Shown here: positions 45,077 through 58,820 of the stretch, one piece after another
Layout of the letters: each line of letters starts with the position of its first letter
Numbering within the stretch: position 1 is the first letter of the stretch
From: Diogma glabrata
Taxonomy: Eukaryota > Arthropoda > Insecta > Diptera > Cylindrotomidae
Direction: 5' to 3'
NCBI GenBank assembly: GCA_963693315.1
Contig: OY856188.1
Coordinates: 195,814,379-195,878,378 of the forward strand
DNA: 64,000 nt
Notes under the pieces: model-generated
Databases searched by the model: none
The model's input: only the letters and a program-made list of their open reading frames with translations
Told to the model about the DNA's origin: nothing
Program-made: the position numbers and the translations under genes

Positions 45077-47800
45077 CTGTTGTTCGTTATAACTCTGTTG
45101 TAGGAGAAAAAGTAAAAAAAAAATTAACCGGATGTTAGGGTGCAGAACTGTTGTGAACCGTACTAAATGTTTATGTACCAAGATTTATCCAATTCGATTA
45201 TCAGGTACAGAAGTTATTGAGCTTCCAAAATAACAGGTATTCGGAGGACCCCCTACCACTTTGTTCACTATCGCTAAAAACTAATCCGTTCCTTGCCATA
45301 CATATTTGCGAATGTTGTATGTTGTTGGCTTCCAAAAACATTGAAACAATAAACAGGTGTTCGGGAGGACCCTCACCACTAGGGCATGGTCGATTAATCG
45401 ATTGGGACTAAATATCGATTAACGATTAATATGAAAATTTTAACATCGATTAATCGATTAATCGAATTAATTTTTTGCTAATTCTAATATTTTTATTAAT
45501 TTTTTTAAACAAATACGCACGTTATATCATATTTAAAAGTTCAACCTTTACAATGACATAAGAATAAACAAAAATTTAATAGCTATCTATGTATTAAGGG
45601 CGTAAAGTAGGTCTTTTTTGCATAAGAGTGAAATTGTTGCTCTAGGCAATTGTTGCTCTAGGATGTGTATCTACTTCTCTGTCATTGAAGTTTTCAGACC
45701 TTACAAAATTATGTGTTTGAAAATATTGAAAATGATAAGAAACAAGCTGTTTCCTTCAGAATGGAAAGTAATGGAGTTCAATATACTTCAAACCATAGTT
45801 TACTGGTTGGATTAATAATAAAAATATTACTTAAGGCATAGTAAAGATTTTTGTATTGGGATCAAATTTTGTTATTAATGTACTTTGTGTTATACCTAAC
45901 AAATAAAAAAGTAATTCGTAAGAAAAAGAGAAAACATCTTTAGACAATAAACCTTTTCACAATTTGGTAAAAAATTCGTTATATAAATTTGTAAATTTTA
46001 AACATTTTCGTAAATTTCGATTAATCGATTAATAATTTTTTTGTTCGATTAATCGAACAATTTGCGAAATGATCAATTAATCGAACAATCGATTAATCTA
46101 GCCATGCCCTACTCACCACTTATCCCAATATTGTCCAAAAACTAATCAATTCTTTGTCATTTAAGTTTTCATCTTTTTTCAAAAAGTCATTAAAATTGAT
46201 TATTGAATGAAGTCTGTATGCTCCCAACAAACTTTAAAAACAAAGTGTGAAAAGTCAGCAGTTGTATGGTAGACCCCCCGTCACTTTGATCAATGTGTCC
46301 CAAAAGATGGTAATTATCTTCTTACACTAATTGGGCCTTTTCCATAAGTTTTATCAAAATCACTTTGTTATTGTAGGCTGTAGTGTACATAAACACACTG
46401 AAAAGTATTGAAAATTTAAAAAAAATTTTTTTTTACCGGAAGTAAAAAACCGGAAATTGGGATGCAGAACTTTTGTGAACCGTACTAAATGCTTATGTAC
46501 AAAGTTTCATCCAATTTTATTATCAGGTACAGATGTTATTGAGCTTTCACAAAAACTGGTGTATGGGATACCCCCCCACCACTTTGATCACTATCGCTCA
46601 AAAACTAATCAGTTCCTTGTCATACATGTTTGCATCTTTTTCCCAAGTGTCATCAAAATTCGTTCACGAACGAATGCTGTGTGCTCCCAGCAAACATTGA
46701 AAAAGGGGTAACACATTAAACAGGTGTTCGGGAGGACCCCCACCACTTATTCCAATATTGTTCAAAAACTAATCAGTTCTTTGTTATTTAAGTCTCTATC
46801 TTTTTTCAAAGTGTCATTGATTAATGAATGAAGTCTGTATGCTCCCAACAAACTTTAAAAACGTGTGAAAAGTCAGCATTAGTATGGTAGATCCCCCGCC
46901 ACTTTGATCAATGTGTCCCAAAAGATAATAATTATTTTCTCACACTAATTAGAACCTTTTTCATAAGTTTCATTATAATCACCTCGTTATTGTAGGCTGT
47001 AGTGTGCATAAAGACACTGAAAAAACTTCAAAAAAGTACAAACTTTTTTTTTACCGGCAGTGAAGAACCGGAAGTTGGGATGCAGAACTATTTTGAACTG
47101 TATTAAATACTCATGTACCAAGATCCATCCAATTCGATTATCAGGTACAGATGTTATAGAGCTTTCAAAAAAACAGGTGTTTGGGACCCCCACCATTTTG
47201 TTCACTATTGCTCAAACAAGAATCAGTTCCTTGTCATACAAGTTTGCATCTTTTTCCAAAGGGTCATCAAAATTCATTTACGAATGAATAGTTTATGCTC
47301 CCAACAAACATAAAAACATTGTGGAAAATACCACCTGTTGTATGGAGGACCCCCAACCTTTTATCCAATGTACTTTAAAAGCTGATAAAATCTTTCTTAT
47401 GTTACTTGAAAGCTTTTATTAACGTTTCATGAAAATTGATCGGTAATTGTAGGCTACAGTAGGGATAAACACCTGGAAAAAAAACTTTTTAACCGGAAGT
47501 GACAAACCGGAAGTTGGTATGCAGAAATATTGGAAACTGTACTAAAACCTTATATACTACGTTTCAATAAGATCATAGTCCGATATTAGAAGTTATTCAA
47601 GATTTTCATCAAGATCCTATGCAGAAAGTACACACACCCACTTACGCACCCACGCACACACAGACGTACACCATAATTTTTATTGGCTATTTAGATAGAG
47701 GATGGTCCAGAACAAAAGAAAAAACATAATTTGGGGTATGTACGATTTTTTTTTCACGATAGATTGCATCACTTTACACAATTTAAAATTGTGGTGAAGT
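45077..47800 (-). mobile_element. CCGGAAGT repeat family, copy 3 (split by a hAT-type MITE)
   Basis: Inverted copy of 8701-11535. It contains the paired CCGGAAGT motifs at about 46436, 47053 and 47492 (degenerate at 45127), the CACCCACTTACGCACCC microsatellite at 47620-47665, and the terminal hairpin at 47771-47800. Interrupted at 45380-46111. Confidence 0.8.
45380..46111. mobile_element. hAT-type MITE with 8-bp target duplication
   Basis: Ends TAGGGCATGG and CCATGCCCTA are inverted repeats that continue into GATTAATCGATT. The perfect 8-bp duplication CTCACCAC lies at 45372-45379 and 46112-46119. TAGGG termini and 8-bp duplications are diagnostic of the hAT superfamily. Both subterminal regions carry clusters of ATCGATTAATCGA words. 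The 65-aa internal ORF at 45618-45815 shows no transposase motif, so the element is non-autonomous. Removing it restores the CACCACTTATCCCAAT sequence of the host repeat. Confidence 0.93.
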
Positions 47801-48390
47801 AAAAAAGTTAAAATTTAATTGATTTTAAAATTTTTTGTTAATGGAAATTGGTTGAAAAAATGAAGAAAAATTCGAATTTCAGTCGTACTAAAAATCTTTA
47901 AAATTAAATATCTTAAGAACAAAAATTAACGACTCTGAGTAAGAATAGAACTATTTTCAGAAAAAAAATTAATTAAATTCCAATTGATCTTCGACCCTTC
48001 GGCCATCTTTCAAAAAGTTTTTTAATATTTTTATTTAAAAATTAATTATAAAAACAATTAATTAATTTTTTTTCAAATGACTAACTAATCATCTATCAAA
48101 CAAAAAAAAGTTTGACGAAATCGGTATAGCTGTTCATGAGCAATTTAATTTCAAAGCTACATCGGATTGGCAGAATTTTCATTCTTCATGCATGTTGGGG
48201 TGCCCCTATGCTCAAACTAAGCACTTTAAAAAACTTTTAAAATAAATTGAATTTTTATTTTGTCCATACTACTTATATGTCAAGTTTCAGGAAAATCAAA
48301 AATGATCAAGTTTTCACAACTCTGTCTATAGAACACGTTTTTCATCTGTAATGAGTTTTAGTGAAAAGTGTTTGATAATTCATGCAAGAA
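47801..48390. other. Decayed repeat sequence, no gene
   Basis: 48262-48345 matches 35098-35183 (ACTTATATG.CAAGTTTCA.GAAAATCAAAAATG). The preceding stretch reads like another decayed repeat tail (GACGAAATCGGTATAGCTGTTC). Confidence 0.6.
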
Positions 48391-50012
48391 TCGGACTTTT
48401 ACCATAAAATATATTAAACCGAAAAACTATTGAATCTATGACAAAGAAATTACCCTTGCAAATCTCTTATTTATGAATCACTTTGAATAATTTAAAGAAA
48501 CTATCAAAAAATAAATCAACAAAAATTATACAAATCAAAATACAAAAAGGGTTAAATTGATTTATTTCTTGAAGGTTGTCTTCTTCCAAACACCAGTCCT
48601 GTAAATGTTTATTGTAGGCTGGAATTCATTTTACTAAACGTAATTTTACTAAAAGTATTAAGAAATGATAAAACCAATTTGAAATATATCCTTCATAGTT
48701 TGATCTAATTTATCCACACACCAATAGTTATTCGTATTTCGAAGCTCAGCAATATCATTAGCTTTTTTAATTGCTTGTTGATTGGCATTAAATTTATGAG
48801 TATTTGTGTTTAACATGTAACAGCGTGGAATGAAGCGATTACCGTAGCCTTTGGGTATAAAACGTGTGTTGAACAGTTTCGTTATTACTTGACTTGAATA
48901 AATATTTTCACGTTGTTGTATTTGAATCTGTGTTTTAGATTCATTTTTCATTTTCCTTTAATTTATTAAATGCTTTATCAAACAATTTTCACTAGAACTC
49001 ATTACATTCAAATAAATAAATAAAAACTTCGATATCACAATTTTAAAACAAATAATTTTATTTTATATAATAAAAATTAACCTCGGTTTCGATTTGAATT
49101 TACATACATAATAATATTTATAAATTCAAATTCACATGCTAATCTTCCTTGTTTTAATTTTAATTCAATACTAATCGATTTAAATTTATATACTAATCAA
49201 TTTATTTAAATTTATATACTGATCTTCGATCCAAACAATTTGATCGCTTATATACACATATTATTGGTTTCCTGTTTCCCTCTCCATTATTGTAATGATC
49301 AATTATCACTAATACAAACAAACATTCTACTTTTTACAAATTTATTTATGCAAAACACGTATTATTAATTGAGTGACACAGTAGTACAAACAAATGTCCC
49401 TACGCTTATTACAATTGAAGAGAATTAATTAATAAATTTTTAACGAACTTCTTTGAATATGAACACTATTATTTTAGAGTAAAAATTGAAAACAGTCCGT
49501 CGTTACAATCATTTAGTAAATGAAAAATGAATCAAAAACAGAAGTTCAAATACAAAAAAATACGTGAAAATAGTTATTCAGGTGAAGTTATAACGAAACC
49601 GTTCAACACACTTTTTATACCCAACGGTTACGGTGACGCTTCATTCCAACCAATTACATTTTAAATACAAATATTCATAAATTTGATGTCAATCAGCAAG
49701 CGGCTAAAAAGTTAATGATATTGCTGGGCTTTGAAGTACAAATAATTATTGGCATATAGATAAATTTGATCAAACTATGAAGGATATATTTCAAGTTGGC
49801 AGAACTAATTTGATTTTAACATTTCACGATGCTTTTTATAAAATTAAATTACGTTTAGTAAAATGAATTACAGCCTACAATCAGCTAATTGATAGTTTCT
49901 TTACATTATTCAAAGTGATTCATAAATAAGAGATTTGCAAGTGTAATTTGTTTGTCATAGATTCAGTTTTCCGGTTTAATATTATATTTAGTTTATTTTA
50001 TCAAAAGTCCAA
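48391..50012. repeat. Large inverted repeat, ~500-600-bp arms
   Basis: 48391-48985 and 49505-50012 are reverse complements with moderate divergence and indels, separated by about 520 bases of very AT-rich sequence. Both arms contain the same coding block and a TTTAGTAAAATGAATT..CAGCCTACAAT word. It could be a foldback transposon or an inverted duplication; the terminal boundaries are not sharp. Confidence 0.85.
48658..48951 (-). CDS. Uncharacterised 97-aa ORF in the inverted repeat
   Basis: Starts MKNESKTQIQIQQ and contains KLFNTRFIPKGYG, HKFNANQQAIKKANDIAEL and NNYWCVDKLDQTMKDIFQIG. The right arm encodes a degraded but clearly related version (MKNESKTEVQIQK.., NNYWHIDKFDQTMKDIFQVG) that continues further (TNLILTFHDAFYKIKLRLVK) but has stops and frameshifts. 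Many differences between the arms are conservative at protein level, which suggests past coding. I do not recognise the family; it may be the tail of a transposon protein or a duplicated host exon. Confidence 0.45.
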   Translation of the reverse strand: MKNESKTQIQIQQRENIYSSQVITKLFNTRFIPKGYGNRFIPRCYMLNTNTHKFNANQQAIKKANDIAELRNTNNYWCVDKLDQTMKDIFQIGFIIS

Positions 50013-52130
50013 AATCCTTATACATTGGCAGAAACAAAGGGACCCGTTAAGTTTTTTTACAACCTTATAAATGTTATTGGTGAAATTGAATGATGTAATT
50101 ACATTTAGAGAATTTCATTGGTTTAAATTAAAATAAAACTAAGGCAAAAAATGTTCAATAGTAATTTCCCAAAGTGGACATATTTCCAAATAATTTTTGC
50201 CAAAATGTCGCAAGCAAGTAGATTGGTAATTGCCCTGAGGCTGACGGCTATTTTTAATGCCACTTGCTTGATTCTGTTTTCATGTGCAAAGTATTGGTTT
50301 TTATTAATAGGGAACGCAACTCCCTTATGAAAATCAATAAACTGACTAGATACCGAATTGCAGTTCTTTTATTCATAAACGTAAATCCCAAAATTAGTTA
50401 ACAAAATAATTGGTAAATTTTCCAATAAATAAAACTTTTACATCAAACCAATTTGTGATACTTTACAGATCTCCTCATCGGTGATACTCTCATCCATCAA
50501 TAGTCATTGAAATTCAATGAAATATTAATTTAATAAAAACAAGCGAGCATCGAAAAATTATCCATTTCCTGAAAGCTGTCATTAAAATTGAAAAACCAGA
50601 AATAAAAAAATTAAACTCGAATATAATGTGTTTTTTTTACAAATATATAGTGTTCGACATTTGACAAACGAAAATATTCATATTCATAAATATCAAACTC
50701 ATAACAACATCCCTCCACTCTGTGTATAGAAATATAGGTTCATATTGATAATTTGCTTAGAAATTTTCTATTATTTGTTGTGTAATAGTAATAATTTTCC
50801 GGAGCAATAAATATAATAGGATGAGTGTAGTAACGATGATTTGTTGTTTGAGTGATTGATTAAAATGAATACAAAAAAAAAGCTCAAACGATTTTGAAAA
50901 GTTTTAGTTTATTTGTGATGGATGATGGATTCTGTGGTTGAATTATTATTTTTTACTATCAACAAAATAGATGGATTTCGATTAGATTTATATTTGTAGA
51001 TAATAAAAATATAATATATTTGAATTTGTGATAAAGGATGGATTTTGATCGTTATTTTGATGTTGGATTAGAATTTTAGATTTAAATATGAAGTTTATTT
51101 ATATATTTTGGAAAATGGATTTCGAACGATTTTTTATTATGATGAATTATTGAATGTTAATATGGTTGTAATGGGTTGAAGTTAGACAATAGGTTCAAAT
51201 TTCGGGTTTTAATATTCTCAATGAATTTTGGCTTTTGTTAAGAGATTATTTTTGTTTTATGGGTATGGTTTGTGGGGGCATGTGATTGAAATCAATATAA
51301 ATTGAAATTCTTCGTCGTTTAATATTATCTTGACTTATTTATAAAAAAAAAAAGATATGAAAATCATTTCATAAAGATATGAAAAAGATGTAATATAAAT
51401 TTTATTTTAAAAAATTATTTCATATTTTTTTACTCTTAGTCGATTTAGAATACATTCAAAAATATAATCAGGGAGTGTACACGTCTAGTAGATAAATAAA
51501 TATCTTTCGTCTTTATTATCATGATATATAATTTATGAATATTTTATCGTTTTTTCTTCGCTAAGTGATATATTATAATAAAACTTAAAATGAAAATTGA
51601 AAAATCTGTGAAAGGGTTTATGTTATCGGTCTTAGACACTTAAATTTATGTATATTAGAACAAATAAAATACAAAATTTAATCGGATTGTGTCCTTCAAA
51701 CGCATAACAATAAAAATCTTCATCTTAATGCTGTAGCAATGGAGATTAGGGAGGGCTATTGATGGCATGAAATCAGTCAAAAAATTCGGGTTTGACTTTA
51801 TATTGACACTTCTTTGGTTTTTAATTTTTAATAACAATAAAAAAGAGAGAAGGGAGTTGTTGTTCGGAGTTGTTGGAGAAGTTGTTCGAATATTCGTATT
51901 GAGTCTATATTTAAATATAAGTACTTGCAATAGGCGTTTTTATTATTATATGGACTTGAATTTTAACAGAAAAATTTTGCTGCAACAAAACTTGAAGATT
52001 TCTGATTTGATGTTGTTAGCTGGATGTTATTGTGGATGAAATTCTCTTGCAATATATTATTTTTGGATTTAATGTAATAGTCAAAACCTAAACGAGAGAC
52101 CATATAATTAGCTTTGCTACAAACAGAGGA
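50013..52130. other. AT-rich non-coding stretch
   Basis: No supported gene. The overlapping ORFs around 51655-52039 on both strands lack recognisable motifs. Confidence 0.5.
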
Positions 52131-52863
52131 TGTTCACAGAATCAGGTTTTTGACTCTGGTCATTAGATAACCAGATTTCTAATGACCAGAAAATTCTGGT
52201 CATTAGATAACAAGAGCCGCAAGGGGCTTGTGTAACACTTTGTATGCAGGATGTGGTGATTCCAACTTCCAGTTCCAACAAATAAAAATAGCAAAAATTT
52301 ACTTAAACACTACACTATTTACTTACACGAATGCAATCATTATACATATTTTATATTACATCACTGTAATTACATCTAATAAAAAAAAATAATTCGACTG
52401 CTGGTGGAAAAAAGAGAAAAGTTTCCAAAAACTAGATTTAATGAACTTTAACTTGCTTCATATTATTGTTTCAACCACGCCATTCTCTGACGGCCATTCA
52501 TTCTTCTATGCAGTTTTACAAAAAAATTCTCAAACATTTTTCTTGCAATTTACAAAATTAATGTAGAGAGTGACATACAAATTTATATCATTACAATATG
52601 GCGTGTCAATTGAATATCTAACACAGGCGAACTAACGTTTGCTATTATCAAAAATGGCGTGATTAAAACAAGTAACATTTCATTAAATCTGTATTTTGGA
52701 AACTTTTCTCTTTTTCCACCAGGAGAGGAACTATTTTTTTTGTTAGATGAAACTGCAATGATGGAATATAAAATATGTATAACGTAATGCAGTGCATAAA
52801 AAATATTTTACTATTTTTATTTGTTGGACCTGGGAGTTATCGCCACAAGTACATCTGTGAACA
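52131..52863. mobile_element. Foldback element, TGTTCACAGA outer ends
   Basis: The arm 52264-52445 is mirrored by 52680-52845. Shared words are CCAACAAATAAAAATAG, GGTGGAAAAAGAGAAAAGTTTCC and TTGTTTTAATCACGCCATT-like segments. Outer words TGTTCACAGA (52131) and TCTGTGAACA (52854) also pair. No coding capacity. The exact termini and target duplication are unclear. Confidence 0.7.
52155..52211. repeat. Alternating CTGGTCATTAG repeat/hairpin
   Basis: TCTGGTCATTAGATAAC occurs at 52155 and 52195, with the inverse TCTAATGACCAGA at 52178 between them. Either outer copy can form a 12-13-bp perfect stem with the middle one. Confidence 0.9.
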
Positions 52864-52867
52864 GAAA

Positions 52868-54377
52868 TTCAATTATAAAAAATTACGATTATCGCGTTTA
52901 TCAAGAAACTTTAGAAACTTTAACTTTATATTTGTTTAGCACTTCTTTATACGCACGTTAATATAAATTTTAAAAAATAAAAGATTTAATTTTATTTCTA
53001 TGATCAATCTTCAGGAGTAATGTCATTTAGTTTGATAGAAAGGTTTTTATGATACAAGAAAAATTTATTAATTTTAACAATCTCAAACTGTTTATACATG
53101 TGACTCTATACATAACAAATTTCTAAAATAATTACATTTAACTTAAAAGACAAAGAGGGAACATACAAATTCATACAACCTGAATTCAATTATCATGAAC
53201 GGTTGGACAATTTAGGCGATAAAATAGTTAGCAGTTATATTACAAAGTAAGATCCAGTGGAGTAGCTACATGACGACGGTGGTGAGTAAGCTCCCTATAG
53301 AGCTACTATGATATACAAAAATCTAAAAAGCCTTTCACGTATGAAGTAGTCGTATGGAGAATAGCAGTTTTAGAATTTGAAATGAACCAGAATTTCGTAT
53401 GTATCTAAATAATGAATAAAATGAGAACACGTCCTACTGTGTCATTGTAGATGCTTTTTGAACAAAACTAATCTCACTGCATTTCCAGGTCAAGGACATA
53501 ACTAGGGAAGAAAACCTTAGATTTAGTTTGGTAGTCACGAGGAAAAGAAAAATCATCGAACACAGCTTTCCAGTGAAAATCTCTGGCTTGAGCATATATT
53601 TTAAATAAATATATTTTTTAAATAAAATGTGTCGTGTGGTACCTATTACAATATGTGGAACAACAACATATAAAACCTTAGGATAAAAGAAATAAAAATT
53701 GGTTTAACTGAGAGTGTTTTTTTTTGCTCGATACAGTTGGCTAATTTTTATTTCTACATAAAACAACCACTGAAATTTTTATATTACTAACCCGCTTCTG
53801 CTCTGGGTGGTATTAATAGCTTTACAATACCTTTGATTTCGTCTTGCCATTTAAGAATAGAATTCATAACTTTATATAACCGTTATACGGTTGTGCGTGA
53901 AAAAACAATTTTGGAAAAAATTAAAACCAAAAATCAAATAAACATGTGGCCTCTGGCCCAGGAAAAAACTCTAAATAGAAGTTATTTAGTGCATCATATT
54001 TATGGACAATTAAATTTCAATATAAAAAATATATTTGTATTAAGTAAATATAAAAATATTTTAAAACAAACAAGCACTTAACTTATTATAGTTGATTGAT
54101 GAGACTTCAATGCCTCCTCTTGTTTTCATTGTTTTCATAACCATCAATGCAGCATATAATGATTTAAAACTCTATTCCCATCCAATTCGCCCGTATTTTG
54201 GTTACCACCTTAGTAACCGGTCAAACACTTTGATTCTACCACTTGTGATACTGCATTAAATCCCTTTTTATAATCAATTCAATCTATGTTTTGGTTCATG
54301 TGTATATTAGAGACACTTTCATTTGCGTTTGAATCAAGGTCTATCTAAACATAGTTTTGTTTGTATAATTATATTTA
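52868..54377. other. AT-rich non-coding stretch
   Basis: No supported gene; the ORF at 53833-54081 is Lys/Asn/Ile-rich and unsupported. Confidence 0.5.
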
Positions 54378-55432
<1,055 letters not shown>

Positions 55433-57811
55433 ATTTTATTTTCTTTTAAAATCAGAAAAATCTTTCCGCACCGATCGATTCATAAGCAGACATGGGTCTC
55501 ACCGAATGGAAACACTCGAAATCAAATTGATCACGTGCTAGTTACAGCACGTTTCTTTTCGAGTGTTCTGGATGTGCGATCCTTTAGAGGTGCATACATT
55601 GGAAGTGACCACTTTCTTGTATGTGCCAAAATAAGGTTCCACTTCCCAAACCCAAGCATTCCGAAATTCAATCAACGGAAACGATTTAACATCTCATCAC
55701 TAAAGAATGCAGAAACAGAAGAGAAATATCAAAACCATATTGCCGAAACATTAGAGAAATCAGAAACCATTAATGGAGACGTCGATAAGTCATGGTATTT
55801 GCTCAAAGATGCTGTTTTAAGCGCTGCTGAGGAAATACTTGGACGACCACAAAACCACTCCCAGAAGCCATGGATGGATCAAGCATGTCTTGACGCTATT
55901 CAATACAAAAGAGATTGCTATCTGAAATGTCTGCAAGGACGCAACACCAGGTCCACGAAGGAGAACTATAAACTGGCAAAACAAGCCGTTACAAAGTTAT
56001 GTAGACGAACGAAGAGAGAATGGTGGAAGAGAAAGTGTGAGGAGATTGAAAGCTTCAATAAGGAACATCAATCGCGTAACTTCTTTCAACAGGTTAAAAC
56101 CTCAAAGAAGGGCCCTCAAACTAGATCGACTGCTATTCAAAACGAAGATGGGGAGCTACAAGTAGACCTTAAAAATATTTTAGACACTTGGGCCGCTTAT
56201 TTTGAGAATCTTCTCAACTTAAGTGACCAGAAACCTGTCGGGCGACGAGCAAAGCTTATTCGTGCGTCAAAGGTACATGTAGACGAACGCACCAAAGAGG
56301 AATTCGATGCAGCGCTGTCAAAATTAAAATGCAATAAAGTACCTGGTATCGACGATATAACATCCGAAATGATTGTACATGGTGGTGAAACTCTATCCTT
56401 AAGATTGTTTGAACTTGTTCAAATTATATGGAGGACGGAAGCCATGCCACAGGACTGGAACACAGCTATGCTGATACCAATCCATAAAAAAGGTAATCGC
56501 CTACAATGTGCAAACTACAGAGGAATCGCTCTACTCTGCACAGCATATAAGATCTTTTCTTATATTTTGCTATCCAAAATCAATCCTATTGCTGAACAAC
56601 TGTTTGGAGAATATCAGTGTGGCTTCCGGCGGGGCCGAGGTACCACCGATGCACTTTTCTCGATAAGGATGATTTTGGAAAAGTGCCGAGAGTTCAACAT
56701 ACCAGTGCACCAACTCTTCATTGATTTCAGATAGGCCTACGACTCTCTCGAACGAGAAACTCTATGGTCTGCCTTGGTGTCAATGGGAATTCCTGGTAAA
56801 CTGGTATCACTATGCAAAATGACAGTACAGAACTCTCAATGCTGTGTACGAGTAGAGAACGAAATATCAAGGTTTTTTAAAGTCGACTCCGGATTAAGAC
56901 AAGGTGATGCTATCTCTCCTATACTTTTTAATTTAGCCTTGGAATATGTGTGCCGTCAAAAGAAACTGCCGACTAACAACAATATCTTGTCAATAAACTC
57001 AGTACAGATGATTGCATACGCTGATGATGTTGTCATCCTCGGCCGAAGTGAAGCTGTTATGAGTGAGACTTTTAAGTCGCTTGAGAGTGGAGCTAGAAAA
57101 ATTGGTCTTCAAATTAACTACAATAAAACCAAACATATGAATGTTTCGAGAGAGTCTGAGAAGAAAGATTTGATGTGCGGCGATGAACGAATTGAGGGAG
57201 TTGAATCTTTTAAATATTTGGGATCAATGCTTGACTCAAACAACAGCATACTTACAGATATAAAAGCTCGATTCGCTGCAGGTAATCGAACTTTCTACTC
57301 AATCAAACCTCTCCTTGGATCTCCGTATGTATCAACTAACACCAAGCTCAAGTTATACAAGACATTGATTAGACCGGTTGTGATGTATGGGTCACAAACG
57401 TGGACCCTTACACAAAATGACGAATCGCATTTATCTGTATTTGAGCGTAAGATCCTACGCTACATTTTTGGTCCACTTAAGACAGACGATGGAGAGTATA
57501 GAATCCGATATAACTTTGAGATCAGAGACCTTCTTGAGGGTCCTGATATAATAGGTTGTATCCGTTCTAATAGGATTGCTTGGTTTGGGCATGTTCTACG
57601 AGCCGATTCACAGTCTGGAATGATTAGAAAAATGTACGTTAGTACCCCAGAGAGTGGGCGACCGCGAGGTAGACCACGACTAAAATGGGAGACTGACGTA
57701 ATAAACGACCTTAAAAAAATCGGCTGCCATGGTAATTATATCACTGTTGCGAATGACCGTGGTGAATATTCGAAGCTGATTAGCCTGGCAACGCTCCTAC
57801 ATGGAGCATGA
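55433..57811 (+). pseudogene. RTE-like non-LTR retrotransposon, 5'-truncated
   Basis: The frame is open from 55433 and starts inside the APE-type endonuclease (FPHRSIHKQTW, SPNGNTRNQIDHVLV, GSDHFLVCAK). A connecting region and the reverse transcriptase follow: CGFRRGRGTTDALF, IDFR, SGLRQGDAISPILF, AYADDVVILGR (YADD near 57017). The C-terminal region includes SQTWTLT and GRPRGRPRLKWETDV, typical of RTE-type ORFs often annotated as craniofacial-development-protein-2-like. A single in-frame TAG at 56732-56734, just after IDFR, interrupts RT; the rest is open to the TGA at 57811. Most of the endonuclease is missing, as expected from incomplete target-primed reverse transcription. Confidence 0.93.
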
Positions 57812-57819
57812 ACGCCGTT

Positions 57820-57832
57820 AAAAAAAAAAAAA
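57820..57832 (+). repeat. A-tract at the 3' end of the RTE relic
   Basis: A run of about 13 A follows the stop codon by 8 bases (GAACGCCGTT then A's). It is the likely 3' tail of the retrotransposed copy, giving an extremely short 3' UTR. Confidence 0.65.
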
Positions 57833-58502
57833 ATATTATTAAGAATCCATCAAAAAAAGAAAAGGGAAGCATATATACATTGAAATATCGATAATGCATT
57901 CTATTATTTTCGTTACTTTTTCAGGCGACGACTAACATTTTCATCCTCTTACGTCACTACAGGGTAATAAAAATTCACCATGCATCACTATTTCTATATT
58001 GAAAAACCTTTTGTGTTTAAAATAAAAATAGGTATCAGTCTGCAATGACATCACACACAAAAAAAAATAAACGAAACAACAACCACCAACGACCATTGCA
58101 AACAAACCCGCCATCCCGCTCACCGATTTAAAAACAAAATGTATTGTAAATGTAAAACATATGAAACAAATATGTACATTGATTCGATTTAATTGATTTT
58201 GATTTAACGTTGTGTATAATCCGTGTAATTTAAACTTTATCGCTCTTATCGCTAAATGTGTCGGACGTTCAATATTAAGTTTTTACACATACTGCGTTTC
58301 CGCAAAAACCGTCGTATTGTCAGTTCACTGGCGTCCTACCATCGCTAAACTCTCCACTTCTTCTCTCCACAACGCCTTCTGTAACCATAAACGAATCACA
58401 GGATATCGAAATTCTCGAAAAGTTTAAAACAAAACTAAAAATTTGATTTAACGCTATCTCAAGGTTTTTGCCGCCCTTCGTTCAGTCCTTAGCCGTTTCC
58501 TC
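57833..58502. other. No supported gene
   Basis: Moderately AT-rich; short ORFs at 57941-58123 and 58212-58427 show no motifs. Confidence 0.5.
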
Positions 58503-58563
58503 TTTATCTGGTTAATTAGAACAGTGGGTCACCAATCACTGTTCTAGTTTTTAGCCAGATAAA
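58503..58563. repeat. Two-step perfect hairpin
   Basis: TTTATCTGG pairs with CCAGATAAA (outer), and AGAACAGTG with CACTGTTCT (inner), around a 10-base loop. It is a compact structure that could be a tiny MITE or an RNA stem. Confidence 0.9.
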
Positions 58564-58654
58564 CGTCGCAAACCACTTTTTTAATAATGTCGCCGCTCAA
58601 AATAAATAGACGGTTTTTCGTATTGAGGATATTTTCAGTTCGGACTAAAAACAA

Positions 58655-58820
58655 AAAAATAAATTAAATGAAACATTAAATTACATAAATTAAATGTAAT
58701 ATTAAATTAAATTCAATAAAACAATAAATTAAATTCAATGAAACATTTAATTAAATTCAGTAAAACAATAAATTAAATTAAATGTAACATTAAATTAAAT
58801 TAAATGAAACATTGAATAAA
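58655..58820. repeat. Degenerate AT minisatellite
   Basis: Irregular returns of AATTAAATTAAATGAAACATT with unit length about 20-27 bases. Confidence 0.85.

Noticed and set aside
46987..47313. Short ORFs at 46987-47313
   Set aside because: Repeat shadows of the CCGGAAGT family, matching equivalents at 9.3-10.1 kb.
51655..52039. Overlapping ~90-aa ORFs on both strands
   Set aside because: Compositional ORFs in AT-rich DNA, no motif.
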